64,000 nucleotides of DNA from assembly GCA_018064885.1 (NCBI GenBank), contig JAGHUI010000077.1, positions 1-64,000 of the forward strand, written 5' to 3'. The notes beneath the pieces are model-generated. The model had not been told where the DNA came from and ran no database searches. It saw only the letters and a list, made by a program, of their open reading frames with translations. The position numbers and the translations under genes are program-made. This stretch comes from Candidatus Minthosoma equi (GTDB lineage Bacteria; Bacteroidota; Bacteroidia; Bacteroidales; Bacteroidaceae). How positions within the stretch are numbered: the stretch's first letter is position 1; the number at the start of each line of letters is the position of its first letter. Shown here piece after piece: positions 32,694-41,843 of the stretch.

Positions 32694-35330
32694 TTATTCT
32701 TGATTGTTCTCTGCTGGTGTGTCGTCAACTGCAGGAACGATTGGATTGCCGTTTTCGTCGAGCTCTGCCTCTGGCTCTTCTGGAGCTTCGTAGTGCTCTA
32801 CGACGCATACGCTTGAGATGACGTCATTGCGCTTGGCAATGTCGATGAGCTTGACGCCCTGAGTGTTGCGTGAGGATTTCTTGATGTCGGCAACTGAGAG
32901 ACGGATGGTTACGCCGCTCTTGTTGATGATCATGATGTCACGATCTTCTGTAACGCTCTTGAGGGCTACGAGCTTGCCTGTCTTCTCTGTGATGTTGATT
33001 GTCTTGACACCCTTGCCGTTACGGTTTGTGATGCGGTATTCGTCGATTGATGAGCGCTTGCCCACACCCTTTTCGGAGAGTACGAGGACGGTTGGCATTG
33101 CTGGCCATTCTGCCTGCTTTGCTTCGAAGGCTGCCTGACGCTCGTCTTCGTTCTCGATGGCGTTGATGGCATCCATTGCTTCGTCGAAGCCTTCTGGCTT
33201 GCTGATGGAGATCATGCCTACTACTTCGTCGTCTGGGTCTTCGTCAAGACGGATTGCCTTTACGCCTGTAGCGCCACGGCCCATGTTGCGGACGGTGCTT
33301 TCGTTGAAGCGGATGGCGCGTCCGTTGCGGTTGGCAATGAGGATCTCGTCTGTACCGTTTGTGAGGAGCACTTCAACAACTTCGTCGCCTTCGTTGAGGT
33401 TGATGGCAATGAGTCCGTTGTTGCGTGGACGTGAGTAGTTGACGAATGCTGTCTTCTTGATAACGCCCTGGCGTGTGCAGAAGATGAGGTTGTGTGAGTT
33501 AACCCATTCTTCGTCGTTGATATTCTCAATACAGATGAATGCTGTAACCTTGTCATCGCTGTCGATGTTGAGAAGGTTCTGGATGGCACGTCCCTTGTCG
33601 GTGCGTGAGCCTTCTGGGATGTTATATACCTTCATCCAGAAGCAGCGTCCCTTCTGTGTGAAGAACATCATCGTGTTGTGGGAGTTGGCAGGATAGATGT
33701 ACTGGATGAAGTCCTTGTCGCGTGCTGTGCCTCCCTTGACGCCTACGCCGCCACGTGCCTGTGTGCGGAACTCTGTGAGGGTGGTGCGCTTGATGTAGCC
33801 GAGGTGGCTGACGGTAACGACAACTTCTTCCTTGGCATAGAACTGCTCTGGATCGAAGTTCTCGCTTGCTGTGACGTCGATCTCTGTCTTGCGCTCGTCG
33901 CCCCACTTTGCCTTGACTTCAAGAAGCTCGTCTTTCATAACTTTCTTGCAGAGTTCTGGATCAACAAGAATCTGCTCGAGGTACTGGATGAGTTTCTGGA
34001 GTTCGTCGTACTCTGCATGGAGCTTGTCCTGCTCGAGTCCTGTGAGCTGGCGGAGACGCATGTTGACGATTTCGCGTGCCTGGATGTCGTCGAGGCCAAA
34101 GCGTACCATGAGGTTGTCCATGGCTTCCTGTGGGCTCTTGGCAGCACGGATGATGTGTACTACCTCGTCAATGTTGTCGCTTGCGATGATGAGACCTTCG
34201 AGGATGTGTGAGCGCTCTTCTGCCTTGCGCTTGTCGTACTTTGTACGGCGGATGGTTACGTCGTGGCGGTGGAGGCAGAAGCAGTTGATCATGTCGCGGA
34301 GTGAGAGCTGCTTTGGACGCTTGTCAACAATAGCGATGCTGTTCACTGCGAATGTGCTCTGAAGGTCGGTCATCTTGAAGAGCTTGTTGCGAACGACGTT
34401 GGCATTTGCATCGCGCTTGATGTCAACAACGATACGCATACCTTCACGGTCGGATTCGTCGTTTACGTTGCTGATGCCTTCAATCTTCTTTTCGCTAACG
34501 AGCTGAGCGATCTTCTTGATGAGCTCTGACTTGTTTACGTTGTATGGAATCTCGGTTACGATGATCTTGTCGTGACCGCCTTCTGTTTCAATTTCTGTCT
34601 TTGAACGGATGACAACACGTCCACGTCCTGTCTCGTATGCGTCGCGAATGCCGTCAACACCACAGATGATGCCGCCTGTTGGGAAATCTGGACCTTTGAT
34701 GTACTGCATGAGGTCGAGGCTTGACATTTCTGGATCGTCAATGAAGGCTACGCAGCCGTCAATGACTTCGCCAAGGTTGTGGGTAGGGATGTTTGTTGCC
34801 ATACCTACGGCAATACCTGTTGCACCATTTACGAGGAGGTTTGGAATGCGTGTAGGAAGCACGGATGGCTCCTTCATGGTGTTGTCGAAGTTGTCCACCA
34901 TGTCAACCGTTTCCTTTTCTATGTCCTGAAGCATTGCTTCGCCAAGCTTGTTGAGACGTGCCTCTGTGTATCGCATGGCTGCTGCGCCATCGCCGTCAAC
35001 AGAACCGAAGTTGCCCTGGCCATCTACAAGTGTGTAGCGCATTGCCCATGGCTGAGCAAGACGAACAAGGGCACCGTAAACGGATGAGTCGCCGTGAGGG
35101 TGGAGGTGACCGAGAACGTCACCAACGATACGGGCGCACTTACGGGTTGGGTTGTTGCTGGTGTAGCCGTTCAAGCCCATCTGGTAGAGGATACGTCGGT
35201 GGACAGGCTTGAATCCGTCGCGGACATCAGGAAGCGCACGCGCTACGATAACTGACATTGAGTAGTCAATGTAGCTTGATCGCATGGTTTCGTTGATGTC
35301 AACTTTAATAATTCTTTCTGGATTGTCCAT
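32694..35330 (-). CDS. gyrA: DNA gyrase subunit A
   Basis: Breakage-reunion subunit of gyrase, 878 residues, working with GyrB (not in this window) to introduce negative supercoils. The catalytic Tyr is in GAAAMRYTEARL (Tyr121). The quinolone region reads HPHGDSSVYGALVRLAQ. The C-terminal DNA-wrapping domain contains the GyrA box QARGGVGVKG, which separates it from ParC, and several beta-pinwheel blades (for example RNGRAIRFNESTVRNMGR). The acidic tail ends in AENNQE. The position equivalent to E. coli Asp87 is Gly86 here, while the Ser83 equivalent is retained (Ser82). It leads a two-gene transcript with the TPR protein. Confidence 0.97.
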   Translation of the reverse strand: MDNPERIIKVDINETMRSSYIDYSMSVIVARALPDVRDGFKPVHRRILYQMGLNGYTSNNPTRKCARIVGDVLGHLHPHGDSSVYGALVRLAQPWAMRYTLVDGQGNFGSVDGDGAAAMRYTEARLNKLGEAMLQDIEKETVDMVDNFDNTMKEPSVLPTRIPNLLVNGATGIAVGMATNIPTHNLGEVIDGCVAFIDDPEMSSLDLMQYIKGPDFPTGGIICGVDGIRDAYETGRGRVVIRSKTEIETEGGHDKIIVTEIPYNVNKSELIKKIAQLVSEKKIEGISNVNDESDREGMRIVVDIKRDANANVVRNKLFKMTDLQSTFAVNSIAIVDKRPKQLSLRDMINCFCLHRHDVTIRRTKYDKRKAEERSHILEGLIIASDNIDEVVHIIRAAKSPQEAMDNLMVRFGLDDIQAREIVNMRLRQLTGLEQDKLHAEYDELQKLIQYLEQILVDPELCKKVMKDELLEVKAKWGDERKTEIDVTASENFDPEQFYAKEEVVVTVSHLGYIKRTTLTEFRTQARGGVGVKGGTARDKDFIQYIYPANSHNTMMFFTQKGRCFWMKVYNIPEGSRTDKGRAIQNLLNIDSDDKVTAFICIENINDEEWVNSHNLIFCTRQGVIKKTAFVNYSRPRNNGLIAINLNEGDEVVEVLLTNGTDEILIANRNGRAIRFNESTVRNMGRGATGVKAIRLDEDPDDEVVGMISISKPEGFDEAMDAINAIENEDERQAAFEAKQAEWPAMPTVLVLSEKGVGKRSSIDEYRITNRNGKGVKTINITEKTGKLVALKSVTEDRDIMIINKSGVTIRLSVADIKKSSRNTQGVKLIDIAKRNDVISSVCVVEHYEAPEEPEAELDENGNPIVPAVDDTPAENNQE

Positions 35331-35395
35331 TGGTAAATGTTATGTAAGAATTTTGAATTTGTTTTCTTTTTGGTAGTTTGACTACTTTAACTTCG

Positions 35396-35403
35396 CAAAG
35401 TTA
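35396..35403 (-). promoter_or_regulatory. -7 box of gyrA
   Basis: TAACTTTG on the minus strand matches TAnnTTTG, 65 bases upstream of gyrA. The best TTTG upstream is 25 bp away, longer than usual. The remaining intergenic sequence up to kdsB shows only the octanucleotide repeats. Confidence 0.5.
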
Positions 35404-35586
35404 ACACATATATTTAAAAAGAAAGAAACAAAACACATTTTTTAACTATAAAAACACGAAAAATCGCAAAAACGACCGTTTAGAAGCCGAATTTGCGATT
35501 TATAAGTGTATTTCGGGGGAGTGTCGGTGCGATAAGGAAAACGCCCTGTGACGCCCTTAAATGGCTTTTTCCGAGAGGTTGATTTG

Positions 35587-35642
35587 TCGTTTAGATGTTT
35601 GGTTGTTTGGTTGTTTGGTCGTTTAGTCGTTTAGTCGTTTAG
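35587..35642. repeat. Octanucleotide tandem repeat across the kdsB stop codon
   Basis: Seven consecutive 8-bp units: TCGTTTAG, ATGTTTGG, TTGTTTGG twice, then TCGTTTAG three times. The last 20 bases of the array encode the C-terminal codons and the stop of kdsB (stop at 35623-35625). Because 8 is not a multiple of 3, a change in copy number would change the reading frame at the protein end. Confidence 0.9.
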
Positions 35643-36384
35643 TGTTCAAGAACTCTTCAGCTCGCGCAAGGTCTTCTGGAGTGTCGATGCCGATTGTCTC
35701 GATCTCGCTGATGCCAACCTTGATTTTATATCCATTCTCTAGCCAGCGGAGTTGTTCGAGGGATTCTGCAAGCTCAAGGGATGACTGTGGAAGTGATGTT
35801 ATTTCCTTGAGGACATTTGCACGATAGGCGTAGAGGCCGATGTGCTTGTAGTATGTGTGTCCTGCCAGCCATTCGTCTTTCTCTTTGCCGCGAGTGAAAG
35901 GGATAATGCTGCGAGAGAAGTAGAGGGCTTCCATGTTCTTGTTGACTACGACCTTTGGAGAGTTCACATTCTCGAGTGCTGCAAAGCCGTCTTCTGGCTT
36001 GAATGGCTTAACGAGTGTGGCAATGTCAACGGTTTCGTCTGTGAAGCAGTTGCGGATTGCTTCAAGCTGCTGGCGCTGGATGAAGGGCTCGTCGCCCTGG
36101 ATGTTGACGATGACGTCGTTGCCTTCGCCTGCTTTTGTGAATGCCTCGTAAACTCGGTCGGTGCCGCTCTTGTGGTTTACGCTGGTCATTACTGCCTTGC
36201 CTCCGAATGATGTGACTGCATTGAAGATGCGATCGTCGTCTGTGGCAACGACAACATCGTCAAGCACACCTTCTACTTGTTTGTAAACGCGCTCAATCAC
36301 GGTCTTTCCTCCAAGCATTGCCAGTGGCTTTGCTGGAAATCGTGTTGATGCGTATCTTGCTGGTATTATACCTATGAATTTCAT
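35623..36384 (-). CDS. kdsB: 3-deoxy-manno-octulosonate cytidylyltransferase
   Basis: Activates KDO with CTP to CMP-KDO for the lipopolysaccharide inner core. The 253-residue protein shows IPARYASTRFPAKPLAMLGGK at the N-terminus (nucleotide-binding; the conserved RYxSTRxPxKPL), VATDDDRIF, and VNIQGDEPFIQ with a metal-binding Asp. It also has the YKHIGLYAYR block and ESLEQLRWLENG, all typical of KdsB. Length agrees with the family. The last residues TKRLND are encoded by an octanucleotide repeat array. It lies 27 bases after the penicillin-binding protein gene and is probably co-transcribed with it. Confidence 0.96.
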   Translation of the reverse strand: MKFIGIIPARYASTRFPAKPLAMLGGKTVIERVYKQVEGVLDDVVVATDDDRIFNAVTSFGGKAVMTSVNHKSGTDRVYEAFTKAGEGNDVIVNIQGDEPFIQRQQLEAIRNCFTDETVDIATLVKPFKPEDGFAALENVNSPKVVVNKNMEALYFSRSIIPFTRGKEKDEWLAGHTYYKHIGLYAYRANVLKEITSLPQSSLELAESLEQLRWLENGYKIKVGISEIETIGIDTPEDLARAEEFLNTKRLND

Positions 36385-36411
36385 GTTGAATGTATTGAGA
36401 AGTATTGTTTT

Positions 36412-38829
36412 TTAGAAGAATTCTTCGTCAACATCTGTTGGCTCTTCGTATTCTGGATGGAGTATGGATTCTGCAGAAGGAAGGTTGCGCAATTCATCGT
36501 TTCCGCAAGGGGAGTAACCTTCTGGGAAGTCAAACTTGTCATCCTGTGTGATGCCGAAGAGGCGGCTGTTGTAAACCTTCTTCATAAACTTGCCCCAGAT
36601 AGGGAGGGCTGCTTTCGCACCTTGTCCGAATGCCATGCTGCCGAAGTGGATGTCGCGGTCGTCACCACCAACCCAGCATGCGATTACGAGTTTTGGTACG
36701 AAACCAATGAACCATCCGTCGGCGTTGCTGTTTGTGGTACCTGTCTTACCGCCAATCTGTGCCTTGAAACTAAATTCGCCGCCACGCAAGCCACGACCTG
36801 TACCTTCGTTGATTACGGCTTGTGTCATGGTGATCATCTGAAGGGCTTTCTCCTTGCTGAGAACTTCGTTCATGCGAGGTGTGAAATTGGCTATGATGTT
36901 TCCGTCGGAATCCTCGATGCGTGTTACAAGCAATGGGCTGTAGTGAATTCCGTAGCCAGGGAAGATGGTGTATGCGCTACACATTTCTCCTACGCTTATG
37001 TCGCCTGAACCAAGTGCAATGGTGAGGTTTGGCTTGAAAGAATATGTGGAGATTTTCAACTTGTCGGAGAGGAACTTTATGAACTTTGGAGGACTAAGCT
37101 TGTTGAGAAGATAAGCTGATGCGTGGTTGTTGGATGCTGCAAGGGCTGACTTCAATGGGACAATGCCCAAAGAACTTCCCTTAGGACACCAATTTCCATA
37201 TCTTTTAGCAGTGGCATCAACGTGGTCGCAAGGTGTCTCGTCAAACTCGGTGATGTAGAGAGAGTAGAGGAGTGGCTTGATGGTTGAACCGACCTGACGG
37301 CGACCGCCTGTCTTGTTTCCACCAAGGATGTTGTCGAACTGGAAATATTCGAAATTCAATCCTGGTACGTATGCCTTTACAGCACCGTTTGAAGGATCCA
37401 TAGCACAGATGGATGAACGGAGGAAGCGCTTGTAGTAGATGATTGAGTCGCGTGGAGTCATAGTGGCTTCGATGACCTGAGGATCGTCGTATGAGCTTCC
37501 GTATTTGAACAATTCCATCTCAACTGGCGTGTTGAAGGCAGAAATGATTTCTTCATCGCTATGACCGCTTGCTTTCATTGCACGCCATCGCTCGCTTCGC
37601 TTCATTTCTTTCATGATGATTCCGTCAACCTTTGATACGGATAGGCCGCTGTAAGGACCTGTCTTTGAGTATTTTGTTTGTGAATCAAAATGAGGCTGCA
37701 AATATTTTGCGACATGCTCGAAGAGTGCGTCTTCTGCCATCTTCTGCATACGAGTGTCTATTGTTGTATAAATCTTCAAACCGTCAGTATAGATATTGTA
37801 GTGCTGACCGTTCTTCTTGGTGTTCTTATTGCACCAGCCGTAGAGAGGATCGTTTTCCCATGCTATGCTGTCATCGTGGAACTGCTGTCCCTGCCATGAG
37901 GCATACTGGCTTCTGTCTGGACGTGATGCCATCATGATAACACGCAGATGCTCACGGAAATATGGTGCTGCACCTTCCTTGTGAGAAGCAAGGTGGAAAT
38001 TGCTTAAGTCGATAGGACGAGCTTGTGCCAACTCCTTTTCTTCCTTTGTGATGAAACCAGCCTTTTCCATTTGGGCAAGAACCACATTGCGGCGCTCACG
38101 GCAGTTCTCAGGTCTTAGCTTAGGGTTGTAGAGGGATGGATTCTTACACATGCCGACAAAGGTAGCACACTCTTCAAGGGTGAGGTCAATAGGCTCTTTC
38201 CCGAAGTATGTACGAGATGCATTCTTGATACCTACGGCATTGTAGAGGAAATCAAAGTAATTGAGGTACATTGTGATGATTTCCTCTTTCGTGTAGTAGC
38301 GCTCAAGCTGAACGGCAATGAACCATTCTATAGGCTTCTGCATCATACGCTTCTTCTCATCTTTTGCAACGTCGCTATAGAGCTGTTTTGCAAGCTGCTG
38401 AGTCAATGTGGAACCACCACCAGCGCTTTTCTGTCCCATGATGAGACGCTTGACAATGGCGCGTCCTAATGCCTTGGCATCAATACCACTGTGGTCGTAG
38501 AAACGCACGTCTTCAGTTGCAACGAGTGCATTGACAAGGTTTTCTGGAATGGAGTCATAGGAAACCATCAGACGGTTCTCGGTAGCATAGCTCCATGTGC
38601 CTATCTGTTTGCCGTCGTCTGAATAAATACGAGAAGCATATTTGTTGATAGGGTTCTGGAGATCTGACACAGGAGGAAGATCGCCTAACCAACCTTGAGA
38701 GATGGCAAAAACACCAAAAAACATCAACAGGATAATGCCTAAAGTGAGGCACCATAAGCGTTTGATTGTCCTGTTTACCTTCTCACCTTCACTTTCTTTG
38801 TTTTTCTTGAAAATTTTTGTAATTCCCAT
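36412..38829 (-). CDS. Class A penicillin-binding protein (PBP1A-type)
   Basis: Bifunctional peptidoglycan glycosyltransferase/transpeptidase anchored by one N-terminal helix (LWCLTLGIILLMFFGVFAIS) after a basic cytoplasmic tail; 805 residues. The GT51 domain has ATEDVRFYDHSGID with catalytic Glu and GGGSTLTQQLAKQL. The transpeptidase domain shows the three penicillin-binding motifs: VGSTIKPLLY (SxxK), ASNNHAS (SxN) and GGKTGTTNSNADGWF (KTG). The C-terminal tail is acidic and disordered (YEEPTDVDEEFF). It builds the cell wall in the periplasm. The gene has its own promoter 50-80 bases upstream and is followed by kdsB. Confidence 0.95.
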   Translation of the reverse strand: MGITKIFKKNKESEGEKVNRTIKRLWCLTLGIILLMFFGVFAISQGWLGDLPPVSDLQNPINKYASRIYSDDGKQIGTWSYATENRLMVSYDSIPENLVNALVATEDVRFYDHSGIDAKALGRAIVKRLIMGQKSAGGGSTLTQQLAKQLYSDVAKDEKKRMMQKPIEWFIAVQLERYYTKEEIITMYLNYFDFLYNAVGIKNASRTYFGKEPIDLTLEECATFVGMCKNPSLYNPKLRPENCRERRNVVLAQMEKAGFITKEEKELAQARPIDLSNFHLASHKEGAAPYFREHLRVIMMASRPDRSQYASWQGQQFHDDSIAWENDPLYGWCNKNTKKNGQHYNIYTDGLKIYTTIDTRMQKMAEDALFEHVAKYLQPHFDSQTKYSKTGPYSGLSVSKVDGIIMKEMKRSERWRAMKASGHSDEEIISAFNTPVEMELFKYGSSYDDPQVIEATMTPRDSIIYYKRFLRSSICAMDPSNGAVKAYVPGLNFEYFQFDNILGGNKTGGRRQVGSTIKPLLYSLYITEFDETPCDHVDATAKRYGNWCPKGSSLGIVPLKSALAASNNHASAYLLNKLSPPKFIKFLSDKLKISTYSFKPNLTIALGSGDISVGEMCSAYTIFPGYGIHYSPLLVTRIEDSDGNIIANFTPRMNEVLSKEKALQMITMTQAVINEGTGRGLRGGEFSFKAQIGGKTGTTNSNADGWFIGFVPKLVIACWVGGDDRDIHFGSMAFGQGAKAALPIWGKFMKKVYNSRLFGITQDDKFDFPEGYSPCGNDELRNLPSAESILHPEYEEPTDVDEEFF

Positions 38830-38881
38830 ATATGAAAAGAATGTTTGCTTTCCTTAAATTATAGTATGTGATAAAACATTG

Positions 38882-38911
38882 CAAAGTTACAAAATCTTTT
38901 CCGAGCACAAA
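38882..38911 (-). promoter_or_regulatory. Promoter of the PBP-kdsB pair
   Basis: Minus-strand TAACTTTG (38882-38889) and TTTG (38908-38911) with an 18-bp spacer, about 50 bases before the start codon. Confidence 0.65.
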
Positions 38912-39026
38912 CGAAATACGGTTGAAAACTATGTATAGGAGTGGAAAAGTGCGATGATTTACACGTAAAACTGCTAAAATTATTGAAAAAAAAGTGTTTT
39001 ATGCGATATCTTATCGAAAAAATCAT

Positions 39027-39034
39027 TACTTTTG
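39027..39034 (+). promoter_or_regulatory. -7 box of the CMD-domain gene
   Basis: TACTTTTG matches TAnnTTTG, 35 bases before the start. No clear -33 TTTG is seen. Confidence 0.5.
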
Positions 39035-39069
39035 CGAAACAAAAAATAATATAAACAAACAATATAGCC

Positions 39070-39849
39070 ATGAAAGAAATCAAAATTAACGAGCATGCAA
39101 AGCAGCAGATTCGCAGATTGTTTTCCCAGCGCAACTCTATCAACACTCTCAAGAGCGATCCTGAGTTGACTGAGATCTTCGACAACTTTGCATTTGACGA
39201 GGCTCTCAAGCTGACAGAAGGTCCTGTGCTTGAGAAGACAAGAGTTATGTGTATCCTTGCCAGCACAATCGGATGTAATGCAATGCGTGAGTTTAGAGTT
39301 TACGTTGACGTTTGCCTTAATGTAGGTGTTAAGCCACGCGAAATACGTGAGGTCGTTTACCAGACAGTTCCATACGTTGGATTCTCAAAGATGGTTGACT
39401 ATCTGGAAGCAATGAACAGCGTGTTTGACAATAATGACATCCGCCTTCCTCTCAGCGATCAGAGCACAACAACTCCTGAAAACCGTCGCGAAAAGGGACG
39501 TGAATGGATTGATGGCATTTTCGGTGCAGGAACAGCAGAACAGATGGAGAAGAACGCACCTAAGGGACAGGAGCATATTGTAGAGTTCCTTGAGAGCTAC
39601 TGCTTTGGTGATTTCTATACTCGTAATGGTATCGACATGCAGCATCGTGAACTTGTGACTTTCTGCCTCATAGCATCAATGGGTGTTGCTCAGCCACAGC
39701 TTGAAAGTCATGCTTTCGGTTGCAAGAACATGGAAATCAGTAAGACAGAGATGGTTGCAGTTCTCACAGGTATGCTTCCATACATCGGTTTCCCTAAGAC
39801 TCTTAATGCTCTTACTGCTGTTAATAAGGCATACCCAGAAGAGGAATAA
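39070..39849 (+). CDS. Tandem carboxymuconolactone decarboxylase-domain protein
   Basis: A 259-residue protein with two all-helical CMD/AhpD-like domains. The first (about residues 35-120) contains LASTIGCNAMREFRVYVDVC and EIREVVYQTVPYVGF. The second (about 150-255) contains RELVTFCLIASMGVAQPQLESH and EMVAVLTGMLPYIGFPKTLNA. Neither has the CxxC peroxidatic pair of AhpD, so a thiol peroxidase role is not supported; aromatic-lactone decarboxylation is a family name rather than evidence here. It stands alone between its own promoter and a strong terminator. Function is open. Confidence 0.85.
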   Translation: MKEIKINEHAKQQIRRLFSQRNSINTLKSDPELTEIFDNFAFDEALKLTEGPVLEKTRVMCILASTIGCNAMREFRVYVDVCLNVGVKPREIREVVYQTVPYVGFSKMVDYLEAMNSVFDNNDIRLPLSDQSTTTPENRREKGREWIDGIFGAGTAEQMEKNAPKGQEHIVEFLESYCFGDFYTRNGIDMQHRELVTFCLIASMGVAQPQLESHAFGCKNMEISKTEMVAVLTGMLPYIGFPKTLNALTAVNKAYPEEE

Positions 39850-39878
39850 CAGGATCTTATTGATAAATTCTAAAAAGA

Positions 39879-39909
39879 AAAGGCGTTACGAATTGTAGCG
39901 CCTTTTTTT
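39879..39909 (+). terminator. Terminator after the CMD-domain gene
   Basis: AAAGGCGTTAC pairs with GTAGCGCCTTT (one G-T pair) around GAATT and runs into seven T residues, 30 bases after the stop codon. Confidence 0.9.
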
Positions 39910-39957
39910 CGTTTTTTTGCGAACTACAAAGTTTGCTGTGTTTCTATAAAATAATAC

Positions 39958-40218
39958 TTACAGCATTTCTAATTTGTCTATAGAGATTTCCGAAACTTCG
40001 TCAATGCTAAGAGTTTTTGGAGTGTGAAATGCATGGCGTTCTGAGATTATGATTGTGCCTCCAAGCCATTCTGTCATGGCAATTTCACCTTCAAGGGGAT
40101 AATGGTTGACGATTACATGATCAAAGAGTTCCACAACATGATTTGTGTGGAACTCTTTTCTATCATTGTTGACTTCTTTATTATTAAAGTACACGCGCGA
40201 GGCGGCAACTCTTCTCAT
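39958..40218 (-). CDS. Small hypothetical protein (86 aa)
   Basis: A short cytoplasmic-looking protein starting MRRVAASRVYFNNKEV and containing YPLEGEIAMTEWLGGTIIISE. It has no signal peptide or membrane segment. It begins 18 bases after the DUF4296 gene and shares its direction, so it is probably the last gene of the ileS-lspA cluster. The start and the TEWLGG segment faintly recall the N-terminal beta segment of Bacteroidales amidohydrolases, but no metal motif is present. Function unknown; coding status rests on codon-like composition and position. Confidence 0.6.
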   Translation of the reverse strand: MRRVAASRVYFNNKEVNNDRKEFHTNHVVELFDHVIVNHYPLEGEIAMTEWLGGTIIISERHAFHTPKTLSIDEVSEISIDKLEML

Positions 40219-40236
40219 GATGTTTCTTTGCTTGAA

Positions 40237-41205
40237 TTAACGCTTGCGTTGGTTGCTTGGCTTGCGTCTTGGGCCAATGCTGTTTGGAGTACGTACGGTT
40301 GGTGCTACCTGAATCTTGATTTGCTCATTAGATTTATTCATGTTGCGGATTTCTTCAGGGCTAAGTCGCTTTGCAGGAAGATTAAGTGTATCTTTAGCAA
40401 TAGAGTCAACCTTAACAGTATCAACAGTAACTGCGGGCTCAGAATCTTTCTCATGCATGCGGATGAGTGAGATTCCATCAATAAAACAGATGTTGCGTGT
40501 TGCAGTCTTTCCTGAATAATAGAAGAATCCTCCAACCTTGCTGATGTCTTGTCCTTCAATGGCTTTGACGGAAATTTGCTGCTGACCATTGTAGTTTATT
40601 TGACGTGTTTGGGCAATAGACTTTCCATCCTTGAAGTATAAGATAAGGCCTGCACATAACTGTACGTCTCTTTCGTCATTCTGTTCTTTGACGAAAAGTG
40701 ATGAGAATGAGAGAGTGAATTGGTCGTTTTTCCTGTAGCTGCTATCTGCATTGAAAAGAAAGCTCTCATGATTGAGGATTTCTTTGTCTCGTAGAACGAT
40801 GAGGTTGTCTTTGTTCCACAGGTTTGTTGTGTCTCCACCTTCTGCAAAGATTGCCATCAGGTCGTTGTTGCCGTTAGTGACCTTCATTTCCTCGCTTACT
40901 TCTGTGAGGCGATCCTTGATGTTTGAATAAATTTTGTGAAGGTCTTTGCTGTGACGATTGTAGTAGATGATGGAAGAGTCAAATTCGGCCTCAGTCACTC
41001 CATGTTTCTCAAAAACAGCGTCTATGTATTCCTGCGATTTTTTTTCTCTCTCCTCAACAGGAAGCTGATCTATGAGTCCTTGAGCAATGTGGTAATCATA
41101 CAGCACATCTTCCATCTTGCCTGTTGAGAGAATGCCATCTGGATTCTTTGAACAGGAAAATGCAAATAGAAGAGATAATATGATTATAGGAAGAATCTTT
41201 TTCAC
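40237..41205 (-). CDS. DUF4296 lipoprotein
   Basis: A 322-residue lipoprotein with a GTG start, signal PIIILSLLFAFSCSKNPDG with lipobox FSC, and the DUF4296 block just after it (ILSTGKMEDVLYDYHIAQGL). The rest is helical and then beta-rich, ending in a basic RKPSNQRKR tail. The family is Bacteroidetes-specific and of unknown function. It commonly follows lspA, which lies 10 bases upstream here, so it may be processed by that very signal peptidase. Confidence 0.85.
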   Translation of the reverse strand: MKKILPIIILSLLFAFSCSKNPDGILSTGKMEDVLYDYHIAQGLIDQLPVEEREKKSQEYIDAVFEKHGVTEAEFDSSIIYYNRHSKDLHKIYSNIKDRLTEVSEEMKVTNGNNDLMAIFAEGGDTTNLWNKDNLIVLRDKEILNHESFLFNADSSYRKNDQFTLSFSSLFVKEQNDERDVQLCAGLILYFKDGKSIAQTRQINYNGQQQISVKAIEGQDISKVGGFFYYSGKTATRNICFIDGISLIRMHEKDSEPAVTVDTVKVDSIAKDTLNLPAKRLSPEEIRNMNKSNEQIKIQVAPTVRTPNSIGPRRKPSNQRKR

Positions 41206-41215
41206 AGAATGATGT

Positions 41216-41836
41216 TTATGCCTTGATTTTCAATTCGCTTATCTGCTTGCGGTAGAAGAGAAGCAAGGCGATTATTCCACATGAAATGGCTGCGTCGGCA
41301 AAGTTGAAGATTGGTGAGAAGAACACGCAATGCTGTCCGCCGTAAAAAGGAACTCCTTCTGGCATGTCCCATTCTATGAGAGGGAAATAGAACATGTCAA
41401 CGACTCGTCCATAAAGGAAATCTCCGTAGCCATATCCCCATGGCTGAAATTCTGCTACCTGAGGATAAGGAGGATTGTTGAAGATAAGTCCATAGAAAAG
41501 ACAATCAATGATGTTGCCTGCTGCTCCTGCTGCAATAAGCGTGAGGCATAGAAGATAACCCATTGAACGTCTGCGCTTTATTTCCTTGTATATGAACCAA
41601 GCAATGCCGCTGACAGCGATAATGCGGAAGAGAGTGAGGAAGAGTTTTCCTCCCCAAATTTCCCAACCGAAAGCCATGCCATTGTTTTCAACAAAGACAA
41701 GGCTGAACCAACTTGTAATTTCTATGTGTTCACCAAGATACATTCCCGTCTTGACACTGACCTTTATTATTTGGTCAATGACAAGAACGGCAATGAATAT
41801 GGATGAAAATAATATGTATTTAGCCTTTTGTGACAT
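41216..41836 (-). CDS. lspA: Lipoprotein signal peptidase (signal peptidase II)
   Basis: Aspartic protease of the inner membrane that cleaves prolipoproteins before the lipidated Cys. The start at 41836 (MSQKAKYILFSS) is chosen because the longer frame overlaps ileS and adds a non-membrane extension. Four hydrophobic helices are visible. The catalytic Asp pair is in GRVVDMFYFP and FNFADAAISCG; other conserved points are VIDQIIK and NNGMAFGW. At 206 residues it is longer than the E. coli enzyme because of an extra loop (NNPPYPQVAEFQPWGYGYG), a feature I associate with Bacteroidetes LspA. It starts 7 bases after ileS. Confidence 0.93.
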   Translation of the reverse strand: MSQKAKYILFSSIFIAVLVIDQIIKVSVKTGMYLGEHIEITSWFSLVFVENNGMAFGWEIWGGKLFLTLFRIIAVSGIAWFIYKEIKRRRSMGYLLCLTLIAAGAAGNIIDCLFYGLIFNNPPYPQVAEFQPWGYGYGDFLYGRVVDMFYFPLIEWDMPEGVPFYGGQHCVFFSPIFNFADAAISCGIIALLLFYRKQISELKIKA

Positions 41837-41843
41837 GAATACG

